The notes under the pieces: model-generated
Databases searched by the model: none
What the model was told of the DNA's origin: nothing
The model's input: only the letters and a program-made list of their open reading frames with translations
Source of the DNA: Fidelibacterota bacterium
GTDB taxonomy: Bacteria > Fidelibacterota > UBA2242
Direction of reading: 5' to 3'
Assembly (NCBI GenBank): GCA_016936335.1
Contig: JAFGXZ010000148.1
Coordinates: 1-6,547, forward strand
DNA length: 6,547 nt
Position numbers and translations under genes: made by a program
Part shown: piece after piece, positions 1 through 6,285 of the stretch
How the letters are laid out: each line of letters opens with the position of its first letter
Position numbering within the stretch: position 1 is the stretch's first letter

Positions 1-4
1 TGCA

Positions 5-36
5 CTCGCAATGACAGAATAATAAGTCATCGCGAG
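5..36. repeat. Inverted-repeat hairpin of TGTCATTGCGAG type downstream of aroA
   Basis: Arms at 5-15 and 26-36 form an 11-bp stem around a 10-nt AT-rich loop. The single mismatch (10 against 31) becomes a G-U pair in RNA read from the minus strand, so the whole stem can form in the aro transcript. Read on the minus strand the distal arm is GTCATTGCGAG, which I recall as the core of short dispersed repeats in many environmental bacterial genomes. The proximal flank contains GGGATCCCTCGCG (minus strand), also reminiscent of such repeats. The element lies about 40 nt past the aroA stop, at the apparent operon end. It may protect the mRNA 3' end or weakly terminate, but no T-tract follows within the window, so I do not call it an intrinsic terminator. 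The stem is seen directly; membership of a dispersed family is inferred. The remaining bases of 1-76 show no gene I would support. Confidence 0.6.
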
Positions 37-76
37 GGATCCCGAGAACTCTGGAAACCGCGGCGTACTTTTCCAT

Positions 77-1360
77 CTACTGTAAACCTTTAACCAGCGA
101 GTAAAACTCCGGGAACGAAATCCCGACGCAATCGGCATCTTTAATTACCGTCTCACCATCAGCGATCCAGCCTGCGACCGAAAGCGCCATGGCAATCCGA
201 TGATCATCATATCTGCTGCATTCGGCGCCCTTCAATGGTGTCGGACCGTCCACAATAAATCCATCGCTGGTCTCTTCGATTGAAGCGCCCATTTTCTTCA
301 ATTCGGCCACAATCGCTGCGATCCGGTCACTCTCCTTGACCCGTAATTCATGCGCATCATGAACGACCGTCCGGCCTTGTGCCTGAGTTGCGATCACGGC
401 GATCAGGGGTAGCTCATCAATCAATTTTGGAATTAATGCTCCACCAATGTCTACAGCCTTAAATGTGGCGTTCCGGACAATCAAATCTCCAATCGGCTCA
501 TTGGAAACCAGACGTTCATTGGCAATCCTTATATCTGCTCCCATTTTCTCCAGGACTGTCAGCAATCCGGTTCGTGTCGGATTTATTCCGACATCTTTCA
601 AACACAGTTGGCTGCCCGGGACGAGAAGTCCCAGTGCAATCAAAAAAGCCGCCGAAGAGATATCCCCGGGTACGACAAATTCCCTGGCAACCGGCTGACG
701 ATTTCCACCAAGATTAATTACATTTTCGTCCCTGGATACATCCACACCACAATAGACCAACATCCGTTCCGTGTGATCACGGGTCACTATCGGCTCAACA
801 ACCGACACATCGCCGCCGGCCCACAGACCAGCCAATAATACCGCTGATTTCACTTGCGAACTGGCTACGGGTAATTCATAATGAATATTGAGCAATACTT
901 TCCCGATAATTGTCAACGGAGCATAACGATTGTCTTTTTCACCGCTAATGTCAGCGCCATTATTCACCAACGGTTTGATAATGCGATCCATGGGGCGCCG
1001 GCGCAGGCTGGCATCTCCGGTAAGTACTGCGGAAAAATCTTGTCCGGCCAAAAGTCCGCACAGGAGGCGCATTGTTGTGCCGGAATTTCCACAATTTAAT
1101 ATATCACCGGGTTCGCTCAGAGTCCGGAGCCCCTTGCCGTGGACAATAATGTCCTGACCGCTGCGACGGATATCGGCCCCCAATTGTCGCATACAGTCCA
1201 ATGTGGATTGGCAATCGATCGCTGAGGAAAAATTTTTAATAATACTGGTTCCATCGGCAATTGACGCCAGCATTGCCGCCCGGTGAGAAACCGATTTGTC
1301 ACCGGGCAGACGAATGTCACCATTCATGCAGTGTAATTTCAACAGCCTGATATCGGCCAT
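77..1360 (-). CDS. aroA: EPSP synthase (3-phosphoshikimate 1-carboxyvinyltransferase)
   Basis: This 427-residue cytoplasmic enzyme transfers the enolpyruvyl group of PEP to shikimate-3-phosphate, the sixth step of chorismate synthesis. The length is normal for the family. Visible motifs in order are PGDKSVSHRA with substrate-binding Lys22, the PEP-site loop GNSGTTMR (91-98), DASLRRRP with an Arg at 122, SSQ (167-169) for shikimate-phosphate binding, catalytic Asp315 in IDELP, KESDR with Glu343, and DDHR (385-388). GNSGTTMRLL, with Leu where E. coli AroA has Pro101, looks more like class II (Gram-positive-type) EPSP synthases than E. coli AroA. The ATG directly follows the aroF stop with no spacer, and a GGAG 7 nt upstream lies inside aroF. 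It places the PGDKS motif at the usual distance from the N-terminus. It is the last gene of the operon in the window, and only a repeat-like hairpin follows it. The function is very secure; the class assignment is inference from one motif. Confidence 0.97.
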   Translation of the reverse strand: MADIRLLKLHCMNGDIRLPGDKSVSHRAAMLASIADGTSIIKNFSSAIDCQSTLDCMRQLGADIRRSGQDIIVHGKGLRTLSEPGDILNCGNSGTTMRLLCGLLAGQDFSAVLTGDASLRRRPMDRIIKPLVNNGADISGEKDNRYAPLTIIGKVLLNIHYELPVASSQVKSAVLLAGLWAGGDVSVVEPIVTRDHTERMLVYCGVDVSRDENVINLGGNRQPVAREFVVPGDISSAAFLIALGLLVPGSQLCLKDVGINPTRTGLLTVLEKMGADIRIANERLVSNEPIGDLIVRNATFKAVDIGGALIPKLIDELPLIAVIATQAQGRTVVHDAHELRVKESDRIAAIVAELKKMGASIEETSDGFIVDGPTPLKGAECSRYDDHRIAMALSVAGWIADGETVIKDADCVGISFPEFYSLVKGLQ

Positions 1361-2374
1361 TTATATGCTCCGCCCTACAGCTTTTGCGATGGTTTCCATC
1401 TCTTTCATTAAGGCTGAAAAATGATCAAAGGTAATGGATTGATAACCGTCGGATAAAGCTTTATCCGGGAAAGGGTGAACTTCCACCATAATTCCATCAG
1501 CCCCGGCAGCTATGGAAGCTTTGGAAAGTGGAATAATCATATCCCGGCGGCCGGATGCATGACTCGGGTCTACCAGCACCGGCAGGTGGGATTGCTGCTT
1601 CAATTCGGGAATACTGCTGATATCCAGAGTATAGCGAGTGTACTCATTGAAGGTCCGAATGCCCCGCTCGCAGAGAATGACATTATAATTTCCTTCGGAC
1701 ATAATATATTCAGCGGCCAGCAGAAATTCATTAATTGTCGCCGAGATGCCACGTTTCAGCAATACCGGTTTTTTCGAACGTCCAGCCCGTTTCAGCAAGG
1801 AATAATTCTGCATGTTGCGGGCCCCGATCTGAATCAGATCGACATATTCTTCGACCAGATCAAAGCTATCCGTATCCACGGCTTCGGAAACCACCGGAAT
1901 ATCGATGAGTTCCCGGGCATCGGCCAAAATCTCCAACCCACGCTTGCCCAGTCCCTGGAACGAATAAGGCGAGGTCCGTGGCTTATAGGCACCGCCGCGC
2001 AGTAAATTGGCACCCAGTAATTTCAACAGACGCCCGCCTTCGTTGGTTCCTTCAACTGTTTCCACAGCGCAGGAACCGGCAATAATCGCGAGTTTTTTGC
2101 CGCCAATAGTGACTTTGCCAACCTTAATAACGGTGTCGCCGGATTTCATTTCCCGGCTACCGAGCTTGTATGGTTTTTTAACATCATTAATGTTTTTCAC
2201 ACCGGGCATTTTGGCAATTTCTTCGGCGTTCAAACCTGCATGATTACCAGAAATGCTCATGGAGTTTGCTGTATTGTTGGAAAGATGATGAACATCACCC
2301 CCCATTTTTTGAATCAGTTTTGTGACTCGTTTAATCTCTTTTTGAGTTGCAGTGTCATCCATAATTATTAACAT
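1361..2374 (-). CDS. aroF: DAHP synthase, type I-beta with N-terminal ferredoxin-like regulatory domain
   Basis: It condenses PEP with erythrose-4-phosphate to 3-deoxy-D-arabino-heptulosonate-7-phosphate, the committing first step of the pathway. The 337 residues divide into an ACT-like/ferredoxin-like domain (about 1-70) and a TIM-barrel catalytic domain (about 80-335). From memory, the sequence aligns almost without gaps to Thermotoga maritima TM0343 (338 aa). Metal ligands are at the same numbers: Cys102, His272, Glu298 and Asp309. RGGAYKPRTSPYSFQGLG (126-143), KRG (207-209) and VDPSHASGRRD (268-278) are also present. In TM0343 the N-terminal domain mediates tyrosine feedback inhibition, with His29 at the tyrosine site. 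A His is present at 29 here, so similar control is likely but inferred. An oddity is GSC in place of the usual GPC around the metal Cys102. The start ATG has GAGGAG 10 nt upstream, overlapping the aroQ stop. It sits 15 nt after aroQ and abuts aroA. Confidence 0.97.
   Translation of the reverse strand: MLIIMDDTATQKEIKRVTKLIQKMGGDVHHLSNNTANSMSISGNHAGLNAEEIAKMPGVKNINDVKKPYKLGSREMKSGDTVIKVGKVTIGGKKLAIIAGSCAVETVEGTNEGGRLLKLLGANLLRGGAYKPRTSPYSFQGLGKRGLEILADARELIDIPVVSEAVDTDSFDLVEEYVDLIQIGARNMQNYSLLKRAGRSKKPVLLKRGISATINEFLLAAEYIMSEGNYNVILCERGIRTFNEYTRYTLDISSIPELKQQSHLPVLVDPSHASGRRDMIIPLSKASIAAGADGIMVEVHPFPDKALSDGYQSITFDHFSALMKEMETIAKAVGRSI
1368..1371 (-). promoter_or_regulatory. Shine-Dalgarno site for aroA inside the end of aroF
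   Basis: GGAG (minus strand) lies 7 nt before the aroA ATG, within the last codons of aroF. Because the aroF stop TAA touches the aroA ATG, the same ribosome could terminate and re-initiate here. Confidence 0.65.
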
Positions 2375-2384
2375 ATCGTTATTT

Positions 2385-2390
2385 CTCCTC
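2385..2390 (-). promoter_or_regulatory. Shine-Dalgarno site for aroF on the aroQ stop codon
   Basis: GAGGAG (minus strand) starts on the last base of the aroQ TAG stop and lies 10 nt before the aroF ATG. The core is strong and the spacing slightly long. Confidence 0.75.
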
Positions 2391-2827
2391 TATAGGGATA
2401 TGATTTTTCGGATAAAATACTCTATCGCAAGGATATAGCCCTGGTGCCCCAATCCACTGATCTGCCCCTGGCATACCGGCGCAATCAGTGACGTCTGCCG
2501 GAAATATTCACGGCCATGAATATTGCTCAGATGAACTTCAATGACCGGTACATCCACAGCTTCAATGGCATCCCGGATGGCTACTGAGCTGTGCGTAAAG
2601 CCACCAGGATTTAAAACAATCCCGGTCAGACCTCCTGAGTTCTGAATAGCGTCAATAATCTCGCCTTCATGGTTACTTTGAAGAATATCTACAGTGATAT
2701 TTTTTGATTTTGCAAAAGCCTGTATTTTTTCATTAATCTCTTCCAATGTCAGCGTCCCGTATTGATTTGGGTCCCGCTGCCCGAGAAGATTTAAATTTGG
2801 TCCATGTATGACACGAAACGATCCCAT
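2390..2827 (-). CDS. aroQ: 3-dehydroquinate dehydratase, type II
   Basis: It dehydrates 3-dehydroquinate to 3-dehydroshikimate, the third step, by the type II (trans-elimination) mechanism. Type II enzymes are small flavodoxin-like proteins that form dodecamers, and 145 residues is the usual length. Motifs are HGPNLNLLGQRDP (8-20) with Arg18, catalytic Tyr23 in the flexible lid (QYG), SNHEG (51-55), NPGGFTHSSVAIRDA (73-87), and EVHLSNIH (97-104) with catalytic His99. The dimer/trimer-contact segment from about 105 to 135 ends in GLGHQGY, close to the family GLGxxGY. Many homologues have Tyr where Phe77 stands here (xxYTH), a mild variation. The ATG lies 37 bp inside the aroKB 3' end. Despite this long overlap the start is well supported by a GAGGAG 5 nt upstream and by the conserved distance to GPNLN. 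Its position directly after the DHQ synthase gene fits its place in the pathway. Confidence 0.97.
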   Translation of the reverse strand: MGSFRVIHGPNLNLLGQRDPNQYGTLTLEEINEKIQAFAKSKNITVDILQSNHEGEIIDAIQNSGGLTGIVLNPGGFTHSSVAIRDAIEAVDVPVIEVHLSNIHGREYFRQTSLIAPVCQGQISGLGHQGYILAIEYFIRKIISL

Positions 2828-4386
2828 GTCAACTCCTCTATTTTACTTTTTCCAATACCCATCAGTACTGGCAGCTTCAACCTGCCACCACGTATTTTTT
2901 TATCCTGCAGTAAATACTGTCGAATCATCTTTAATTCAAGTTTTCCCGGAATGGTCACAGGTAGCTGATACGCCCGAATTAAATTCTCTATCCGTGTTAC
3001 CTGTTGAACGTCAAGAGTGGATAACTGACTTCCAATCCGCGCTTCTAACGCCATCCCGATTGCCACCGCCTCACCGTGTTTGACACCCCGGTAATGACTG
3101 CCGGCTTCGATCATGTGGCCGACAGTATGTCCAAAATTCAACAGCGACCGTACTCCGGAAATTTCTTTCTCGTCCTGTTCCACAATATCTCTTTTTATTT
3201 CAATACATCGACGAACAATAGACTGTAAGGCAGCACGATCCCGATGCAATACGGCATCTTTCTCCTCTGTTAAAAAATCGACCAGCGCCGGATCCCGGAT
3301 CAATGCCGCCTTGATCGCTTCCGCTAAACCGTTACGAAACTCACGATCCGGCAGGGTTTGCAGCAGATCACTATCCGCCAGCACCAATTCCGGTTGATAA
3401 AAACTGCCAATCAGGTTTTTACCTGAAGAGTGATTAACACCTGTTTTTCCGCCGACACTGGCGTCCACCTGTGACAGCAATGTTGTCGGGATATTCACCA
3501 GGCGGCAACCTCTTTTCAAAGTCGCTGCCACGAATCCGGCAATATCGGTAATGACGCCACCGCCCAATCCGATCACCATATCATCCCGGTCAAACCGGCT
3601 TTCCAAAAGAGAATCGTAGATTTTTGAAACAGTTTTTAATGATTTATAACGTTCACCATCGGGAATTACAATTGAAAACACATCAACGTTTTGGGCCGAA
3701 AGAATATCCCTGACCCGATCATGCACCAAGCCGCCAACCAGTGGATTTGTAATGATAGCATAACGTTTCGGACGTTTGTCAATAAATTGCGGTAGTGATT
3801 CCAGAATTCCGGAGCCGATGATTACGTTATATTTCCCACTTACAGTCTTCACCGGAATGATGTCGGGGTCAATCGTTGGCGTTGGTTTTACGTCAATCGA
3901 AATTTGTCGAAGAATGGTTTCGGCAAGTTCGTCCGGGGTGGCATTGTTCGTATCGATGGCAATATTTGCAAATTTATAAATGCCGGCCCGCTCTTTGAGC
4001 AGTTTCTCAACCGCGCCCGATTGCTTCAGTAAAGGCCGGGTCGTATCACCATCAGTGCGTTTTCGGACCATTTCAGCAGTAACCTTCAGGCAGACCACAT
4101 GACCAAGCTGCGACAATCGTTTACGATTGTTTTCATCTTTGACAATCCCGCCACCGGTCGCCAGGACGATATTCTGCAATCCCCTAATCGCTTTAAGAAC
4201 ATTCTTTTCCAGATGCCGAAAATAGGCCTCCCCGCAATTCTCGAAAATATCGCTGATGCTGCGTCTTTCTATCATTTCAATCATCCGGTCGGTGGATAGA
4301 AATGTCAATCCGCTCAGCCGGGCAATTGCCTGCCCGACACTGTCTTTGCCGCTGCCCATGAATCCGATCAGGATAATGTTTTGCAT
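2791..4386 (-). CDS. aroKB: Bifunctional shikimate kinase / 3-dehydroquinate synthase fusion
   Basis: This 531-residue fusion carries two non-consecutive steps. Residues 1 to about 165 are a shikimate kinase (ATP plus shikimate to shikimate-3-phosphate) with P-loop GFMGSGK (8-14), shikimate-binding Asp33, Arg57 and GGG (78-80), RPLL with Arg117, and Arg133. A linker rich in Pro, Ile and Asp (about 165-178) leads to a 3-dehydroquinate synthase (DAHP to dehydroquinate, NAD+ and metal dependent). That half shows GLGGGVITDIAGFVA (273-287), IPTTLLSQVDASVGGKTG (299-316), and metal ligands Glu356, His420 (NFGHTVGH) and His437 (KHGEA). A fused AroKB is known from Thermotoga maritima. An oddity is that the residue after the P-loop Lys is Asp15 where Ser/Thr is expected, and the first Asp of the usual DxD is Ser31. 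The start overlaps aroC by 19 bp and has only a weak Shine-Dalgarno site. The next in-frame codons upstream offer no other start before a stop. Confidence 0.96.
   Translation of the reverse strand: MQNIILIGFMGSGKDSVGQAIARLSGLTFLSTDRMIEMIERRSISDIFENCGEAYFRHLEKNVLKAIRGLQNIVLATGGGIVKDENNRKRLSQLGHVVCLKVTAEMVRKRTDGDTTRPLLKQSGAVEKLLKERAGIYKFANIAIDTNNATPDELAETILRQISIDVKPTPTIDPDIIPVKTVSGKYNVIIGSGILESLPQFIDKRPKRYAIITNPLVGGLVHDRVRDILSAQNVDVFSIVIPDGERYKSLKTVSKIYDSLLESRFDRDDMVIGLGGGVITDIAGFVAATLKRGCRLVNIPTTLLSQVDASVGGKTGVNHSSGKNLIGSFYQPELVLADSDLLQTLPDREFRNGLAEAIKAALIRDPALVDFLTEEKDAVLHRDRAALQSIVRRCIEIKRDIVEQDEKEISGVRSLLNFGHTVGHMIEAGSHYRGVKHGEAVAIGMALEARIGSQLSTLDVQQVTRIENLIRAYQLPVTIPGKLELKMIRQYLLQDKKIRGGRLKLPVLMGIGKSKIEELTWDRFVSYMDQI
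2833..2838 (-). promoter_or_regulatory. Shine-Dalgarno site for aroQ embedded in aroKB
   Basis: GAGGAG (minus strand) lies 5 nt before the aroQ ATG and encodes a Glu-Glu pair near the C-terminus of AroKB. This strong site decides the aroQ start in spite of the 37-bp gene overlap. Confidence 0.8.
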
Positions 4387-5513
4387 ACCCGCTTCAAATA
4401 TTGATTATAGTTTTCCTTAATATCTTCCAGGGAATCACCACCAAATTTATCAACGATGGCATTCGCCAGTGTCAAAGCCAGCATGGTTTCACCAACCACG
4501 CCTGCCGCCGGAACGACACATATATCAGCCCGTTCTTTTTGAGCGTCGACCGTCTTGCCTGTACGGATATCTGCCGATTTCAATGGTGACCGTAGCGATG
4601 GAAGCGGCTTTATCTGTATATTAACAACAATATCTTCACCATTGGTCATCCCACCTTCGATTCCGCCGGCATGGTTTGTCTTCCGAATAAATCCGTCAGC
4701 ATTATCAAAAAATATCTCATCCTGTGCCTCTGATCCTGACTTCCGATCAATAGTACGATCCCCAATTGTGACACCTTTTACCGATGGAATCGACATCATT
4801 GCGGCAGCGATCTTCGAATCCAGACGTAAATCCCACTGCGTAAAAGTTCCCAAACCCGGACAAACGCCGGTCGCCCGAACCTCGGAAACACCGCCCAGCG
4901 TATCACCCTTTTCTGCAGCTTCGTCAATTCGTTTCAGCATCATTAATTCTTGATCTGGATCTGCACAACGTAATGGTGATTGTTCGATTTCACCCGGGAG
5001 ACGATTTTTATTCAGTATTTCAATAGAACCGATTGAAATTGTCTGCGATGTGAAATCGATTCCCAATTCATTCAGCATCAATTTCATCACTGCTCCGGCA
5101 GCCACCCGCGCGGCAGTTTCCCGGGCGGAAGCTCGTTCAAGGACATTTCGCACATCATTCATATGAAATTTCTGAACACCTGCCAGATCAGCGTGTCCGG
5201 GACGCGGTGCTGTAACCGGATCCTCAATTTCCAGCTTGCCGGTATTCATCCGGTCCTGCCAGTTTTCGTAATCACGGTTTTTAATCCAGAGCGCAATCGG
5301 CGAGCCGATGGTTTTTCCATCACGAACACCGGACAGGATTTCCACCGTGTCAGTTTCAATCTGCATCCGTTTACCCCGGCCGTAGCCCAATTGACGCCGT
5401 CGGAGTTCCACATTAATTTTGTCCTGGTCAATCACCAAACCCGCCGGGCAGCCATCCAGGATAACCGTCAAACCTTTGCCGTGGGATTCACCGGCGCTGA
5501 TCATTCTAATCAT
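4368..5513 (-). CDS. aroC: Chorismate synthase
   Basis: It converts EPSP to chorismate by anti-1,4-elimination of phosphate, the last step, and needs reduced FMN in the cytoplasm. The 381 residues match the family length. Visible motifs are AGESHGKGL (7-15) with His11, the basic patch RRRQLGYGRGKRM (38-50), NRD (79-81), APRPGHADLAG (102-112) with His107, and the signature DVRNVLERASARETAARVAAG (120-140). Further along are SIPSVKGVTIGD (241-252), NHAGGIEGGMTNGE (280-293) and a C-terminal VPAAGVVGE. I see no flavin reductase domain, so it is probably of the monofunctional type. Two Met codons lie close together (residues 1 and 4). The first is chosen because MIR-x-x-(S/T)AGESHG is the usual family N-terminus and an AGGA sits 7 nt upstream. 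It overlaps the aroE stop by 8 bp, and its own end overlaps the aroKB start by 19 bp. Confidence 0.97.
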   Translation of the reverse strand: MIRMISAGESHGKGLTVILDGCPAGLVIDQDKINVELRRRQLGYGRGKRMQIETDTVEILSGVRDGKTIGSPIALWIKNRDYENWQDRMNTGKLEIEDPVTAPRPGHADLAGVQKFHMNDVRNVLERASARETAARVAAGAVMKLMLNELGIDFTSQTISIGSIEILNKNRLPGEIEQSPLRCADPDQELMMLKRIDEAAEKGDTLGGVSEVRATGVCPGLGTFTQWDLRLDSKIAAAMMSIPSVKGVTIGDRTIDRKSGSEAQDEIFFDNADGFIRKTNHAGGIEGGMTNGEDIVVNIQIKPLPSLRSPLKSADIRTGKTVDAQKERADICVVPAAGVVGETMLALTLANAIVDKFGGDSLEDIKENYNQYLKRVCKTLS

Positions 5514-6282
5514 GGTTTATTCCTAACGCATTTTTCATTACATCCACCGGCGCATTTTCACCGGTAAAAATCTCAAACGCCCGCACCCCCTGATGAAGCA
5601 GCATGTCCAGTCCATTAATACTCCGAACCCCTTCATGTTTTTTCACCGGGAATTTGTAATTCAGATCCATATACAACGAACCCCTTTGCATGAAAGGGGT
5701 TACGTCGTCTTGAAGATCAACAGAGCTGGCATTAATCACCATATCTGTCGTATTGAGGAGAGAGTGGAGCGGGTTCGAATGGACAACCGTAGCGCCATAT
5801 TGAGCCGCCAGGGTTTCGGCTTTCGCCGTGATAATATCGGTAACATATAAATTGTGTAAATTGGACTGACTGAGTACCCAGGCTGCTGCCTTGGCGACAC
5901 CGCCGGCACCAATCAGAAGAACGGATTTTTGAGCAAGGTCAATGTCTGCATTTTGGAGCAGAACCCGGAATCCATAGATATCGGTATTGTGCCCCGAAAG
6001 ACCATCCTTTCCGAATACAACAGTATTAACGGCGCCCACCTCTTCTGCTTCTTTAGATATTTCATTGAGAAAGAGCAATAACGTTTCTTTGTGTGGGTTT
6101 GTAACGTTAACTCCCCTGCAGCCGATCACCCGCAGGGCGTCTAAAACGTCTTCGAGGCGGGCCGGTTCCACAGGTATTCGAAGGTAGGCGCCGTCAATCT
6201 TTTTCGCCTGGAATGCTGCTGTGTGCATTCTGGGTGAAAGCGTCATATCCAGTGGATATCCGATGATTCCGGTAATGAGCAA
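5506..6282 (-). CDS. aroE: Shikimate dehydrogenase (NADP+-type fold), TTG start
   Basis: It reduces 3-dehydroshikimate to shikimate, the fourth step. The 258 residues are slightly short of the usual 270 or so. The N-terminal substrate domain has LSP (15-17) with Ser16, and NVTNPHK (59-65) with catalytic Lys65. NTD (99-101) carries catalytic Asp101. The nucleotide domain has GAGGVAK (125-131), followed near the C-terminus by GLDMLLHQGVRAFEIFTG. The common NATPxG segment appears as NASSVDL, with Asp where Gly is usual, and the DxxY motif as DLNYKFP, so the C-terminal half is somewhat divergent. The start is TTG: it is the only start codon ahead of the conserved GxxGxP segment, and it has AAAGGAG 6 nt upstream. 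The first in-frame ATG would be Met13, inside the substrate motif. It lies 3 nt after tyrA in the same frame and overlaps aroC by 8 bp. A perfect 9-bp hairpin sits inside the gene. Confidence 0.93.
   Translation of the reverse strand: MLITGIIGYPLDMTLSPRMHTAAFQAKKIDGAYLRIPVEPARLEDVLDALRVIGCRGVNVTNPHKETLLLFLNEISKEAEEVGAVNTVVFGKDGLSGHNTDIYGFRVLLQNADIDLAQKSVLLIGAGGVAKAAAWVLSQSNLHNLYVTDIITAKAETLAAQYGATVVHSNPLHSLLNTTDMVINASSVDLQDDVTPFMQRGSLYMDLNYKFPVKKHEGVRSINGLDMLLHQGVRAFEIFTGENAPVDVMKNALGINHD
5521..5524 (-). promoter_or_regulatory. Shine-Dalgarno site for aroC inside aroE
   Basis: AGGA (minus strand, within TTAGGA) lies 7 nt before the first aroC ATG, inside the last codons of aroE. It favours the first of the two closely spaced ATG codons. 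Confidence 0.6.
5679..5701. repeat. Intragenic perfect 9-bp hairpin in aroE
   Basis: AACCCCTTT (5679-5687) pairs perfectly with AAAGGGGTT (5693-5701) around a 5-nt loop. It lies inside aroE where it encodes a Thr-Pro-Phe-Met-Gln-Arg-Gly stretch. The inverted repeat is seen directly. Any role, such as an mRNA pause or processing site, is speculative, and chance under coding constraint is possible. Confidence 0.5.
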
Positions 6283-6285
6283 ACT

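Noticed and set aside
5..36. Intrinsic transcription terminator for the operon
   Set aside because: The stem is adequate, but no run of T follows it on the minus strand within the window and the loop is long and AT-rich. It is listed as a repeat instead.
1..76. A short minus-strand frame starting ATG at 76-74, just after the aroA stop, that stays open to the window edge
   Set aside because: It has only 25 codons and a weak ribosome site, and its last residues come from translating the TGTCATTGCGAG repeat, a common source of false ORFs. It could only be judged with sequence beyond the left edge.
1475..2005. Plus-strand open frame of 176 codons opposite aroF
   Set aside because: It lies wholly antisense to a well-conserved gene, shows no recognisable motif and has no plausible ribosome site or context. 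It is best explained as a frame shadow.
4555..4953. Plus-strand open frame of 132 codons opposite aroC
   Set aside because: It is antisense to strongly conserved chorismate synthase coding sequence and its low-complexity Ser/Pro-rich translation is typical of a shadow frame.
5163..5567. Plus-strand open frame of 134 codons crossing the aroC/aroE junction
   Set aside because: It is antisense to two firmly identified genes and has no family resemblance or initiation signal.
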